In this document: piece by piece, positions 34,895 through 46,606 of the stretch
Position numbering within the stretch: position 1 is the stretch's first letter
Layout of the letters: the number at the start of each line of letters is the position of its first letter
Assembly: GCA_036971475.1 (NCBI GenBank)
Contig: JBAIZL010000001.1
Coordinates: 144,196,692-144,260,691, forward strand
Length of the DNA stretch: 64,000 nucleotides
DNA from: Prosapia bicincta
Lineage: Eukaryota; Arthropoda; Insecta; Hemiptera; Cercopidae
Direction: 5' to 3'
Made by a program: the position numbers and the translations under genes
The notes under the pieces: model-generated
Told to the model about the DNA's origin: nothing
Seen by the model: the letters and a program-made list of their open reading frames with translations, nothing else
Databases searched by the model: none

Positions 34895-36373
34895 ATAACA
34901 AACTACAGCAAATAAGGTCCATTTTCATGAGAACCACCTGACTATTAGAGCCAAGATGGATACTGATCTAAAACTATTTCATTTGAAGCGAGAAGCACCT
35001 ACAGCTAATAACTTCTCCTTGGTTAGCCTCCTAATAAACCTTTTAAGTATTTGAATTTGTAACTATGAATATTACGTCATGGAAGGTCAGGCATCTAAAC
35101 TAAACGTGTTTACGTACATCAGGAATTTAAACAATCCCAAATATAACGGCAATGATTAGGTGTACAAAACATAGTTTCATATAACAAAACAATTTTAACC
35201 CATGTTGTATTACTGGTGGAACACATTTTTCCGTAATCGTCTATGATTAATATTAAGGCGTGGTTTGCTAAACATATAGGCCTATATATTTTAAAAATGC
35301 GAGATATATTTAATAATTAATTTTATATTTTATTTTTATGTACTAAATTAAAGGTAATAAAATTCCAAATATTTGATTTGTATGTTTATGACTTGTTCCA
35401 TCACTTTCCTTTTCTCATTATATTATTAATGATTGTTTCTTATAGAAAAGTAAACTATTTAAACGGTTATAGGTCCAATAAACGTTCTTAAAACAGAAAA
35501 ATTCTCATAGTGAATTTTAAACACTCAGTTAAGAGCATGTCTCAAAAACAATACATATTATATGATACCGCTGCTCGTGTGCAAATAGTACCTTAATCAT
35601 TTACAAATACACAGTCACTATAGGGTATAAAGTGATGAAACCGTAGTAGTAAAAATGAGGTGCCAAATAATGAAATATTTTCATAACGTGCATGTACGAC
35701 AAACATATACTTTCAGTTTCAGTAATATATCCAGTCATACTAATCAGACACACTAAATATTGAAGTTATACACAAAATTTGGTATAAGAAAGAAAATGTA
35801 TAACCAAGACATGTGAAGAAATGAAACTAAGGAAACGACATGACATCAGGTTATTTCACCAATAATCCTTTTATGACAGAATAGAATTTATATTGATATT
35901 AGTAGTTATTTTTACGATCGAAAGACGGTTTTCACGTGAATATTAGAAACAAATCGACGTCACGTTAAACCTTTACTAAGTTAGTGGCAATATATCTCGG
36001 GAGGAAAACAGGGATGCGAAGAGATGATCCATCGAGAATGTTAATAAATTCAGGGCATTTTCATATAACCGAAGGCCATTGGTAACTAACTAAATCCTGT
36101 TTGTACATTTTGCGGATATAGGAAATTTAATTAATGAAGGCTTAATAGCAAAATCAAACAAAATGGTTACAGACAATTATACATATAGGGAAATAAAAAA
36201 TCAAGGCTTGATGTATGATTAAACAATTATGTATTTTATTGTTTATAAAATCAAGGTAATAACACTTCCCACTAACCAAACATTGATTTTCAATGAATTT
36301 AATATTCATATTTTATAAAAAAATTATTTATATTATGTTCACTTTTCAGTTAATAATTATACATTATATTTTT
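34895..36373. other. No feature recognised
   Basis: AT-rich DNA following the satellite, without credible open frames or RNA genes. Confidence 0.5.
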
Positions 36374-36590
36374 ATATTGCCAATATACCTCACAAACACT
36401 ATTTGCATTTATGAAATGCAAGGATGTTTATATACGATGTTATGCAATACATTTAATCAGAAATGTATCTGGTTTTAGTACGGGAAATAGGCTTCTGGTA
36501 CCACGAGTTTTGACATTAGAACAAAATCGTGCCATCAAATTTAACTTATTTTGAAGTTGGTAATAAAAATGAATATCTGAATAAAGTTTC
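36374..36590 (+). repeat. Dispersed repeat, inverted partner at 39350-39560
   Basis: Shared with the minus strand of 39350-39560: ccaatatacctcacaaacac, tatttgcatttatgaaatg, aggatgtttatatacgatgt, acatttaatcagaaatgtat, ctggtaccacgagttttgac and caaaatcgtgccatcaaatt. Close to 90% identical by eye. The 61-codon frame across it is disrupted in the partner. Confidence 0.88.
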
Positions 36591-38394
36591 AGTGAAGGAT
36601 GGAGCTGGATATGAGGCTCTAACTAAAATATTACTAATTTCTTTATGTTATTTTACAAAATTGTTACAAAATAATCTAACTACTTTAAAATAAAAGAAAC
36701 ACGTTTGTATGTACTATCGTCCTATTTATTTAAAACTATAACCGTCTGAATATACTATACTTCTGAATAAATAATTATACCTAAAGAGAGAGGAAATTTC
36801 GTTAGATTTATCAGATTTACCATTGAATTATTGAGTTTATCGATAATTATAAATGCATTCGATACATACATGAATTTAATTTGCATTTCATCTGTTTAGT
36901 GTAAACCAACTGATAATTCAAACATTACGGCAGGAGAAGGGGGAAGTGATAAGAAGTACACCACTGCTTCTTGAAACAACTTCAGTAGTAAACTAGAAGG
37001 GGAAAACGTAGTTCTGCTTAAGTTCTGAAGTGTAATTTGGGGGGAGTCCTAATATACATAGACTTCACCATAACAAATATTGTGTTTCAGATATTTTTTA
37101 ATTCCTCCCATCTCATGATCTCGTTTAAGAGTTTACCTTGCAGATCACCGGAACCGGATAACTGGGAAAATGTAAAACAATATTCCTCATCAAATCAAGT
37201 TTTTTGTTTACAACTAAGATACTAAATTAATTAATTAGTTTAATTGTATAAGTTCTAGGTCAGTTGTCTCTACTCCATATTAGTAATATGTTAATAACTT
37301 GATTTTAACTTGATGTAAAATCAAAGGCGTCTAATTCCTGTAAAATCACATTATGTTATTGTCTCTTTAAAGGTTCAGGGACAGACATATTAAAATTGAT
37401 GAGACTTGCTGTATGCTAGCTAAGGGTTTATTTATGCAGATTATGTTATATCTAGATCTTTCTATTGTAAAAACAGAGTTACCTAGAAAGAACGTTTGCC
37501 ACAAGAAAATCATAGTCGAGAAAGGAACACTGTGTGGACTAAAGTAATAGATTACAATGTTCTTATTTATTAGAATTAGTACAATTAATATTCTTTAAAC
37601 TGAATAAATTACAAAAATTATCAATGGATCAATTGTTGCCTTATCAATTGTATCTTACGATTTTACACCGGTATACTAGAAGTGTAAGCAGATCGTTCTG
37701 AAGAAGACAGGTTACATTAGAGTATTTAAAATATTACAATTTAAAGATTTGGTATTACATGTCTGGCAACAGTAAATTAAATACAAACGGTTCATATATT
37801 TTACTAGCTGTAAAATCAACGTTTGGTCAAAAGCAAATAGGCTTTATATATTTACCGTTTTGATTCTATCTAAACATGTCAAGAAATTGAATTTTTTTAA
37901 ATACCCTAATAATCACTTAAACTGTCTTGGCTTGGTAGGAAATTTTAAAACTTTACAAGGGTCTATTCTATTGACATAGTTGAATTTTAAATGTAACAAA
38001 AAAATGAAACCAAGCTGCTTATAAAATATATCTTTTAGTTGTAAATAAATATTGTAAACTAATTTATTACAAGTTTAAACAAGATATTACCAAAAAACTA
38101 ATAACGATTGAAATATCCCGATATTTCCTCTACCGTACTTAGTAAAAGACAGAAGGTTTGTTTCTCACGGTTACTCAAGCTCCACTCTTAATTATTCAGA
38201 AAAGAGTCGTTCATTAGCTTTTTCCTTAGTGTTTTCTTATTTTTATAAAACTTTTATTTCTTTTTAACTTGGCTGAATTCACATTAGCTAAAATATAATA
38301 ACTATTTATGCAACATGCTGAATTACAACCAAAATATATTTAGCATTTTACAAGTGATCTTGATAACTATTCTGAACATGGACAAAGGCCAGTA
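36591..38394. other. No feature recognised
   Basis: AT-rich DNA. The short frame at 37037-37225 has no recognisable motif. Confidence 0.5.
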
Positions 38395-38510
38395 ACAATA
38401 GTAGACAGATAACAGACTAAATGTATTCCCCTAGGAAGACTGCAAACACCAACAGCCATTATTAGCTAATACATTTACTAGTACTACAGAACTTATTATG
38501 TACAAATATA
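38395..38510 (-). repeat. Dispersed repeat, inverted partner of 17760-17890
   Basis: The plus strand has taaatgtattcccctaggaa followed by gactgca, the reverse complement of the 17838-17864 block, with further similarity on the outer side (catttactagtacta). Confidence 0.7.
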
Positions 38511-39084
38511 TAGAGATAAATAATAATGTTTTGTGAAGCAAATAACATTTATACAATGAGAATAGTACTCTTTGTATAAAAAGTTACATATTTTAGTGAT
38601 TGTCCTTACATATCTTATTAGTTTGTGAATAAAATGAGTTACAATTATTGTAAGGAGTTGTAGTATGTTATAATATATCATATTTATTTGTTGTGACTAA
38701 ATAAGTTCAGGTTTCGCTTGTAGATAGCATAATATTAAAAAAAAGTCAGTTTTAGTAACTTTAAAACTAGTAACTGTTTGAAAGGAATCATACCTAATCC
38801 CTAATGCTCTATTAGAATAGTTTCAATTTCAGCTACAAATTTATCAGAACTGACTTATTAGTCTGACTTACTAGTGTCTTTCAAATTAGGTAATTAAATA
38901 TTTAAATGCTATGTCTGTTGTAATTTGTGTCTTTATATCCTAGAGCCTTCCGCTTTGATATACTATTTTACTCCCGAATAGGTATAGTTTGATAATTTAT
39001 TCTACAAGATTTCTGTATGTTGCGATTTCAGTATTGAATATTACTGATATACTAACTAAATACAATAACAATAGCTACACAATT

Positions 39085-39265
39085 TATCCTAATCACAGTG
39101 TAACAACCCTTTCCAAGAAGAACCATCAGGATTAATATGAGAAATAATGTTATAATAATGAATGTATTGTCTACCTACGAATAGGTAATCCAATGTTTAT
39201 CTCGAATACTGATGCTTACATAGAAGGGGGGGATGTATACCTTCTAAAGATATTCAATGTTTCAA
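39085..39265 (+). repeat. Copy of the repeat downstream of the Penelope-like relic
   Basis: The plus strand here matches the minus strand at 15360-15660 (atttatcctaatcacagtg, gaagaaccatcag, accttctaaagat) with several gaps. No GIY-YIG or RT remnant is attached here. Confidence 0.55.
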
Positions 39266-39303
39266 AATCCTGTAATATATAGATGAAATTTTTTAAAATA
39301 TTT

Positions 39304-39307
<4 letters not shown>

Positions 39308-39344
<37 letters not shown>

Positions 39345-39352
39345 TTATTTAT
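39308..39352. repeat. (TA)n-(TTTA)n microsatellite
   Basis: About 17 TA units then TTTA units. It lies exactly at the end of the dispersed repeat 39350-39560. Confidence 0.94.
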
Positions 39353-39560
39353 TCAGATATTCATTCTAATTACCAACTTCAAAAAGGTTCAATTTGATGG
39401 CACGATTTTGTTCTAATGTCAAAACTCGTGGTACCAGAGGCTCCAATACTAAAAACAGATACATTTCTGATTAAATGTATTTGTTAACATCGTATATAAA
39501 CATCCTTACATTTCATAAATGCAAATAGTGTTTGTGAGGTATATTGGCAACAGTATTATG
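39350..39560 (-). repeat. Dispersed repeat, inverted partner of 36374-36590
   Basis: Inverted copy of 36374-36590; its outer end coincides with a (TA)n-(TTTA)n tract, while the partner at 36 kb has no such tract. Confidence 0.88.
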
Positions 39561-40052
39561 CATTCAATGGTAAAGTGTGACATATATGAACTTGTAAATT
39601 TACTTAAATTTCATAGCACTTCTTATTGATATAATCTACGTTAGGATATGAGTATCGATTCTCAAGTTTAAAACGAAATATTAAAATTATATTTTATATT
39701 TAAAATTTTAATAAAATGGAATCAAAATAGACTATTAACTTTAAAACCTCAATGAGTTATGATATGGAGGAGTTATGGGAATGAATAAAGTAAACTTAAC
39801 TAAATTTAAAGCTTACTAAAGTAGATTCCTGCTTACGCAGACTTTCTATTGTCAGCTGGCAAAGCAGCTTTAGTTTTAGTGTGTATCAAACTCTTGAAGA
39901 GTACAGTTGTAGGCACTCCAACTCAATGCATATCAGTTGTATTTGTTAAGCTTGATTTTTGTAACAGTTTTCAAAATTAAATGTTTCTTAATTACTAAAG
40001 GTTTACAAAAATAAAATTATTTTTAAAAACCTTTCAAGCTTAATAAAACACG

Positions 40053-40057
<5 letters not shown>

Positions 40058-40096
<39 letters not shown>

Positions 40097-40190
40097 TCGT
40101 TCATTCTGCAGTCCATAAATTCGCAGTTCCGACATTTCGCTAGAGTCTCATCCAGCATAGACGTGGTGAACCCAACAACAGTAGAAGAGA
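40058..40190. repeat. (TA)n tract plus single arm of the 28.8-kb palindrome family
   Basis: About 18 TA units (40058-40094) followed by aattcgcagttccgacattt, cgctagagtctcatc, gacg-ggtgaac and caacaacagt. The same ordered blocks form the left arm at 28809-28880. Only one arm is present here. Confidence 0.72.
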
Positions 40191-40855
40191 TCTCTTTTTT
40201 TATACTTTTTGAACATTTGTATACTTTTAGAAGATTTTATTTTAACATTCTCAAACTAACCAAATTATTGGAAAACTATTTTGCCGTCAATTCATGTTGG
40301 GTTTTTCATCTAGAGCTTCAGATCCTTTTATAAATTGTAAAACATTTTTTATTTAAAGTAAATACTCTTAAGGAAATTATGGCCTCATTTTGTGGGAATT
40401 AGAATCCAGATTCATATTATATTCCTTTTTGTTCCGTGTTTCCCCTGCTAATCTTCTTTAAGGGTCTACCATTACATCAAATCTCCAACTCGGAGGAAAA
40501 GGTTGAAAATGAAGAATATATTTTAACCTTTTTTTACAAGAAACAATCTGTAGATACACCAAACGTTGAGTCTGTTTGATCTAGGTTGTGATGCGTTTTT
40601 ATTTCCTCATTACACAACCTAATTATAATTAGTTGTTACCCTTAACCGTAAAGCATTTTGTACAAAATGATAACGGTTTACTATAATAATGTTTATTCCT
40701 AACTTTTTCGAACATCTTAATGTAATTGGAATATATGTAGTACACATCAGAACTATCACATTTAATGGTAGACTAGAAAAGCTGATGAAAATATTAGTTG
40801 GTAATCATGTTAACTATTAACATGTCAAACAATCCTTGCTAACAATTATTGAAGT
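40191..40855. other. No feature recognised
   Basis: AT-rich flank of the piggyBac element. Confidence 0.5.
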
Positions 40856-41039
40856 TTAACCCTAGAGGTCTCGCGCTAATACCCGTTACACCAGAGCTCG
40901 CGCGGGGTAATTATTTACCCCAACTAGTTTTCAGGTCAATATAAGTAAAATAATTGGTGTTATGGATAAAAAATTATTCAAATATATTTTGTTATATTAT
41001 AAAAGAAATTAACAAACTCATACAATATGATTTCCTTTT

Positions 41040-41118
41040 TTATACGTCAAAACACTCTTCACATACTTCAACTAAATGGTCTTTACATACACTTTTGCCA
41101 CAATTAGCACAGCGATGT
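41040..41118 (-). pseudogene. Detached cysteine-rich domain of the piggyBac transposase
   Basis: Read on the minus strand, this frame continues the transposase after a frameshift. Six Cys/His ligands fit the C-terminal cross-braced zinc finger of piggyBac proteins. The frame ends with TAA at 41042-41040, giving a total length near the family's usual 590 residues. Confidence 0.8.
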
Positions 41119-42822
41119 AACGCCTGGAAGAGTTACAATTGATGAGCGATTCTGAATATGGTTTTTTACGAGTTCTGTGCCTAAAGTCTTTAGAAAGGTT
41201 CTCCTAGGATTATTTTTTTGAGTATTTGTTTCGTAAATTATTTGAGAATTTATTCCAACAACGTCAAGTATAAAAAAGAATACTGTCAATGGCCATCGGT
41301 TACTTGTTCGTGACACTGTATAGTTAGAGCACATACGGTCCACCACGTCAACACCCCCTTTGGTGAGATTATAAAATGTTATAAGTTCTGGTTTTTTTTG
41401 TTCACCGGTAGAATCATCAATTTTGTTGTTGTAGTGCATTGTTGACAGTCCTAGTACAACTTTATTTTTTGTTGGCACGTATGATACCAGAGTCATATTT
41501 TTCTCATGGAATCCAAACGAACTGCTGCACATTTTTTTATTTTTGGTTTGAACAAATTCTAGAGGTATCTCGGTTTTATTTTTACGTAATGTTCCGACAA
41601 TTGTTAATTTGTGGTTTTTCAACAAATCAAGTGCAATGGGTATGCTAGTAAACCAGTTGTCCATGGTAACATTCCTGTTTGTTCCTGCAATAGGTCGAAT
41701 CATTCTCTTTACAACATCTTGTACAGAGTTACTTATTAGAAAGGGGCCAGCAGGTTGAGTTCCAGCATATTTTTCCATGTTATTCGTATAGCCTGTACGA
41801 GCATCACAAAGCATAAAAATGTTTATCCCGTACTTAGCCGGCTTGTTTCTAATATACTGTCGAAACCTACAGCGACCCCTGAAACCTTCAAGATGTTCGT
41901 CTAGAGTAGCATATTCACTTACAGTATACGAATTTTGACTGTTCAATATAATCTTTTCAAAAATGTGTCGAATATGTGTTATGTTATCTATTTTTTGCCT
42001 GTTTGTTCTGGTAGAAATATCATCAAAACGTAATACTTGCAACAAAAAATGGAATCTATGTCTTGACATTGTACACATTGCTATATCCAAACCCGTCCCG
42101 TCTGTTTTCCATATATCTTTAGAATTTTTGTGTGAAGACTTCATTGCTCCACAAATATACAAAACCCCAATCAAAGCTCTAATTTCTTCAAAAGAAGTTT
42201 CGTTTGCATCTCTCTCCCTTCCAAAATTAGCCTTTTTTGTGTTTATGTATTTATTTGTGCAAGACACTATGTAATGAATCAAGTCATTGTCAAATAACTG
42301 ATTCCATGCTTTCAGGGGTGTATTTGAATGTTTTGCTTCTCCCTTTACCCCTGGCAAATGAATTATAATGTTACGCGAATGTGTTCTTACATTTTGCGGG
42401 GGCGGTTTGCGATACCATTTTATCGGTGGCTCAATCACTCTACCTTTTTTGTCAATTTTGGATTTGCCATAGTAACAAGTAACGCGTTCACGATAAGGTA
42501 AATCATCTTCGTCAGAGGTGTACTCATCCAAGTTCAGCTCTAAGCGACATCTTTTAGCGTAATTTTCCTCTAAACTATCATTCACGTCATTTACATTACC
42601 AGAGTTACTTGGATATTCAATTCCGAAATCCAAATCTCGGTCAACATTTTTATAAACAATACTAGCCTGATCAACATCACTGCAAGCACTTTGTTCACTC
42701 TCGGAATAATGCACACTTTCCTCAACATGATCACTTTCATCACTTGAAGATCTTCCATATACTTCATCTTCCGTCTCTTGTAACCAGCGATTTATAAAAT
42801 TTGTGTCGTCTCTTATCGCCAT
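41104..42822 (-). CDS. piggyBac-type transposase, C-terminal zinc-finger lost by frameshift
   Basis: This DDD transposase excises and inserts at TTAA. It has 572 residues with an acidic, Ser/Glu/Asp-rich N-terminus (about 1-130). The catalytic aspartates are D308 (in TLDEHLEGFRGR), D388 (in TMDNWFTSIPIALDLL) and D492 (in NLTKGGVDVVDRM). Spacing fits the family. The frame ends at 41104 in VTSLC. One frame over, the plus-strand interval 41040-41118 encodes on the minus strand a Cys-rich tail, RCANCGKSVCKDHLVEVCEEC (pattern C-x2-C-x4-C-x2-H-x4-C-x2-C), which piggyBac uses to bind its ends. A one-base indel at about 41106-41130 therefore separates it from the catalytic domain. Start: ATG at 42822, the first Met of the long frame. 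The copy is probably not fully functional, unless the indel is a sequencing error. Confidence 0.93.
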   Translation of the reverse strand: MAIRDDTNFINRWLQETEDEVYGRSSSDESDHVEESVHYSESEQSACSDVDQASIVYKNVDRDLDFGIEYPSNSGNVNDVNDSLEENYAKRCRLELNLDEYTSDEDDLPYRERVTCYYGKSKIDKKGRVIEPPIKWYRKPPPQNVRTHSRNIIIHLPGVKGEAKHSNTPLKAWNQLFDNDLIHYIVSCTNKYINTKKANFGRERDANETSFEEIRALIGVLYICGAMKSSHKNSKDIWKTDGTGLDIAMCTMSRHRFHFLLQVLRFDDISTRTNRQKIDNITHIRHIFEKIILNSQNSYTVSEYATLDEHLEGFRGRCRFRQYIRNKPAKYGINIFMLCDARTGYTNNMEKYAGTQPAGPFLISNSVQDVVKRMIRPIAGTNRNVTMDNWFTSIPIALDLLKNHKLTIVGTLRKNKTEIPLEFVQTKNKKMCSSSFGFHEKNMTLVSYVPTKNKVVLGLSTMHYNNKIDDSTGEQKKPELITFYNLTKGGVDVVDRMCSNYTVSRTSNRWPLTVFFFILDVVGINSQIIYETNTQKNNPRRTFLKTLGTELVKNHIQNRSSIVTLPGVTSLC

Positions 42823-43306
42823 GACAAAATATGAACGTAAATAATTTCAAATGGATTATTAGGTCTATAAAATAAAACTAACTTCAGTTATAAAATCCTA
42901 ACAAAATACACACCAAAATAAAATCCACTCGTAAAAATATTGCAAAAAACAATGAAAACTAATTTACGTTATAAAAATCTTACAAAATACAATTTAAAAT
43001 AAACTTCACTTTTAAAAACCTCGAAAAATACAAATAGAAACAAACTTCACATATAGAAAACAGTAATGTAACGTGAGGACTCGCGCGGGGTAAATACTTT
43101 CCAAGCTGTGGCACCAATAACTTCATACCGTTATAGGTAAGCAAAAACTGTCAAACTATGCGATGTATAAGCAGATATAGATACAGGGCGAGTCCATTAG
43201 TAGGTATGTAGGGGGAGGAAGCATTTCAGGATTTGCAACTGTTTTATAATCTTTGTTGGAAACTCACTGGGAGAATAATTACCCCGCGTGAGTCCTCTAG
43301 GGTTAA

Positions 43307-45110
43307 TTTAGTCAGAGTACAGCATAAGACTTTTTATAAATGGAGTACATTTTTTCATAGTTTTTTGTTTGTTACTTTTAGTTTTATTACATCAAATACA
43401 ATATATCTATACCTCTGGCTCACAATAAATTATACTGAGCCTATACTCGTTCTTTTTGGTTAAGAAAATAAAACTATCATTGATAAATCTTGTGATTCTC
43501 TAGAAGATGTTTAGTGTTCACAATGGTTCTCACCATCTTTAGAAACGATTTTTCCATCTAATTCTAACAAGGTAAGTGATTCCTGAAGATAAAGGATTTT
43601 ATTCCGTAAATGAAGCTAGTTTTGAATGCCAAGTATTTACAAAATTATATTTTCCTTATAACCATCTAAGTAACTTGTTTCCGTATTGGAAAAGGATTAA
43701 CTGAAAAAGGTGAGATTCCCATTACGCAATAAACATATAACATTGTTTTAAAATGTCGAATATTACTTAGGCAGATATATCTAAACTAACAAACTCATTT
43801 ATTTATTGGCATATTATATTTAAATTTGTTCATTGTAAATACTCAAGCATCTTTTACGTCTATAAAATTAATATTCATAACACAGCAAACCAGCATTACA
43901 CATCATAATTTGGTATCACCTTATCCATATAAGGTGTTTAGTACAAGGATGCCTAAATTGTATTTACTCGAGAGATAACAATGCGGTTGCAAAAGCACTT
44001 AATTTTGTTGGCTAAACGTATTTGATATTATGGTTGCGAAGGACTAAAAATCTTTGACTCTTCAACGATATGCTGACTCTCGCCTATATGCACTTTTATT
44101 TGGGAATAGAAGCTAACATTTATTGGGAACAGTCTCTTATCATGTTTTACAAATAAAGAAAAACTTATTCCTTCGAAATATTAACATTAGTGTACTAAAA
44201 ATGTTTGAGTTTGAGATTCACACATTTTGAAATAAGGATCAACAAACCGAAACTTTTATTTGTAAAATAGGTCAGGTGTGAAATATTTAATTTGTCTCCA
44301 TTTGTTAAAAAAACTTGAAAACAGAATCTTTATAAATAGTAAAACATTTCAAATTAAGGACAAATATCAGTTAGGGGCTAAAAAACATTATCTGTTCAGG
44401 CGAGGGTTGAGTAGTGTTCTTTAACTCCCACCTAAGCAAACTTTGACTACCTTAACTCCTTACGCTACTCAGCTCCGAACAAATTAGAAAATTTGTATAA
44501 ATTAATAATAATTAAATGATGATTTGAAAAGGTACCTCAATGAAACGCATAGCAGAAACATCTGAACCCACTTAAAAACAGAAAGTGGAGCTGGAATTAA
44601 TTAAATTTGAACTCATTTTAGATTTCAAGTTACAATCTGACCCTCAAGTACATAGTCACTTAGACGTAAGAGATATTCTGGCATTCTTATCTCCTAATGA
44701 TAGTCTAATGCACATTCTTTTTTTATTTTTTAAATGGAAAATAATATAATAACAAGGTATCGAGTCACAACATTTGGAAAAGTGAAATCATAATTCAACT
44801 CAAAGCAAATATGTTATTATAGTACATAGATGAGGAGTTGTGACAATACAAATTACAATGAATGATAATTACTGACAAATTTACCTTTTAATACTGTGGG
44901 AATTTATGAATTGGATGTAAAACTCCTACAGACTTTGGTTTCACCAAAGGATTGTTACAATTCCATCCCTGCAGGTAAAATATGAACACTTTGAATAATT
45001 CATTATATTCACCAATAATTTCCTTAATCGTTCTTAGGAGTGAGAGCTATTAGAGGTATTAAAGGATCTCAAGTTAAACTATCTTTACCTAAACTGCACC
45101 AAACATAGGT
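43307..45110. other. No feature recognised
   Basis: AT-rich DNA without supported genes or repeats. Confidence 0.5.
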
Positions 45111-45604
45111 GTAATTACATTTACTTAGGTAGTATTACAAGTTCATTACATTTACTTAGGTTAGCATTACAAGTTCATTACATTTACTTAGGTTAGCATT
45201 ACAAGTTCATTACATTTACTTAGGTCAGCATTACAAACTCATTACATTTACTTAGGTTAGCATTACAAGTTAATTACATTTACTTAGGTTAGCATTACAA
45301 GTTCATTACATTTACTTAGGTTAGCATTACAAGTTCATTACATTTACTTAGGTTAGCATTACAAGCTCATTACATTTACTTAGGTTAGCATTACAAGTTC
45401 ATTACATTTACTTAGGTTAGCATTACAAGTTCATTACATTTACTTAGGTTAGCATTACAAGTTCGTTACATTTACTTAGGTTAGCATTACAAGTTCATTA
45501 CATTACTTAGGTAGCATTAGAAGTTCATTACATTTACTTAGGTTAGCATTACAAGCTCATTACATTTACTTAGGTTAGCATTACAAGTTCATTACATTTA
45601 ATTT
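45111..45604 (+). repeat. 32-bp minisatellite, about 15 copies
   Basis: The unit is roughly aagttcattacatttactta followed by ggttagcattac. Copies are nearly identical; variants include aagctc, aactc, gttcgtt, ggtcagc and a shortened copy near 45500. There is no open frame of interest. Confidence 0.96.
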
Positions 45605-46521
45605 ATTAGTTTAAAAGTATCTTTGATTTGAAACAGAGGATATATTACAATAAAATAGATGAAGTTATTAAAAAAATTACCAAAATATTGTTAAAATTTA
45701 TTTTCTTGTTCGAGCCAGATCTCGGATTTAACGGTCCGTATCCTGAGTATCACTGTCCGACTCTTGAACTCTGATTTACTGTTACATACAAATAACAAAA
45801 TAAATAGATAATTACAAAGCTTCGTTAACAGTTAGCTTACAAACTTATATGAAACAAAAATTATATGACATGCATAATCACTTCACTGAAGGCGATTGAT
45901 TCTACAACTAGTTCAGTGTAATATGCATATATTATTATAAATAGCTTTATCTGCCATTCTTATAATCATATCGATTTTACTGGAATTTATATAGTTTTAT
46001 AAGCACTGCGTGTTACGAGCCCGGTTACAAACAATACAGGACTACTACAAGAATAGCCTCATAATTTCTCAACCAGGAGATCATAAGGATCTAATTCGAC
46101 CAGACCTATCTATTCATGAACAGCCGATAACTAATAAAGTTATCTAACTAGGTGATTGGCTCTTACTTAGATATCAAACCTATTTCTATTCATTGCAGAT
46201 AGCATTAAACAAGAATTTTGTTAACAAAAAGAATATATCATGGTAACGTCGCTACATGTTATTGTATAAATGTATCTTGTTAACACGAGAATACAGCCTA
46301 ATGCAAAGTAATCGGTAACACAGAGAGACGAATACCAGTGACTTTATTCCAAAGCAAATTTTATGTCCGTTCAAGAGTAAAATTATCTGTGACAGGTTCT
46401 CATCAAAAGCCAGGTATCAGTAAATTTGTAATGACGTGACGTAATATTTGAAAAGTTTTCAAATAAGGCCAAATTCAAATATAATCAAATTCATGATATT
46501 ACTCATTCCCTTTCATCCCTT

Positions 46522-46524
<3 letters not shown>
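45605..46524. other. No feature recognised
   Basis: AT-rich DNA, nothing assignable. Confidence 0.5.

Positions 46525-46604
<80 letters not shown>
46525..46604. repeat. (TA)n-(GT)n microsatellite
   Basis: About 29 TA units then about 11 GT units. It abuts the palindrome that starts at 46605. Confidence 0.96.

Positions 46605-46606
<2 letters not shown>

Larger units (their letters stand above)
40860..43302 (-). mobile_element. Full-length piggyBac element
   Basis: The 2443-bp element is bounded by TTAA on both sides (40856-40859 and 43303-43306). Ends are inverted: the left reads CCCTAGAGGTCTCGCGC and the right, reverse-complemented, reads CCCTAGAGGACTCACGC. An inner box CTCGCGCGGGGTAA occurs at 40897-40910 and 43080-43093, and nearly the same box (CTCACGCGGGGTAA) forms part of the right terminus on the minus strand. 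Size, target site, CCCT ends and internal transposase fit the piggyBac family. Clean target duplication and an almost intact gene suggest a fairly recent insertion. Confidence 0.93.

Noticed and set aside
40097..40190. Hammerhead in the (TA)n-adjacent repeat (CTGGATGA...GCGAAA on the minus strand)
   Set aside because: The core has an extra G and stem II does not pair. An ordinary hairpin GCUGGA/UCUAGC fits better, so I report only the repeat family.
43583..43620. CUGAAGA followed by a GGA/TCC stem, resembling a hammerhead core
   Set aside because: The required GAAA is absent (it reads CCGTAAAT), and stem III and stem I do not form.
45111..45604. CRISPR-like array
   Set aside because: Repeats are contiguous without unique spacers and the genome is eukaryotic. 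It is a minisatellite.
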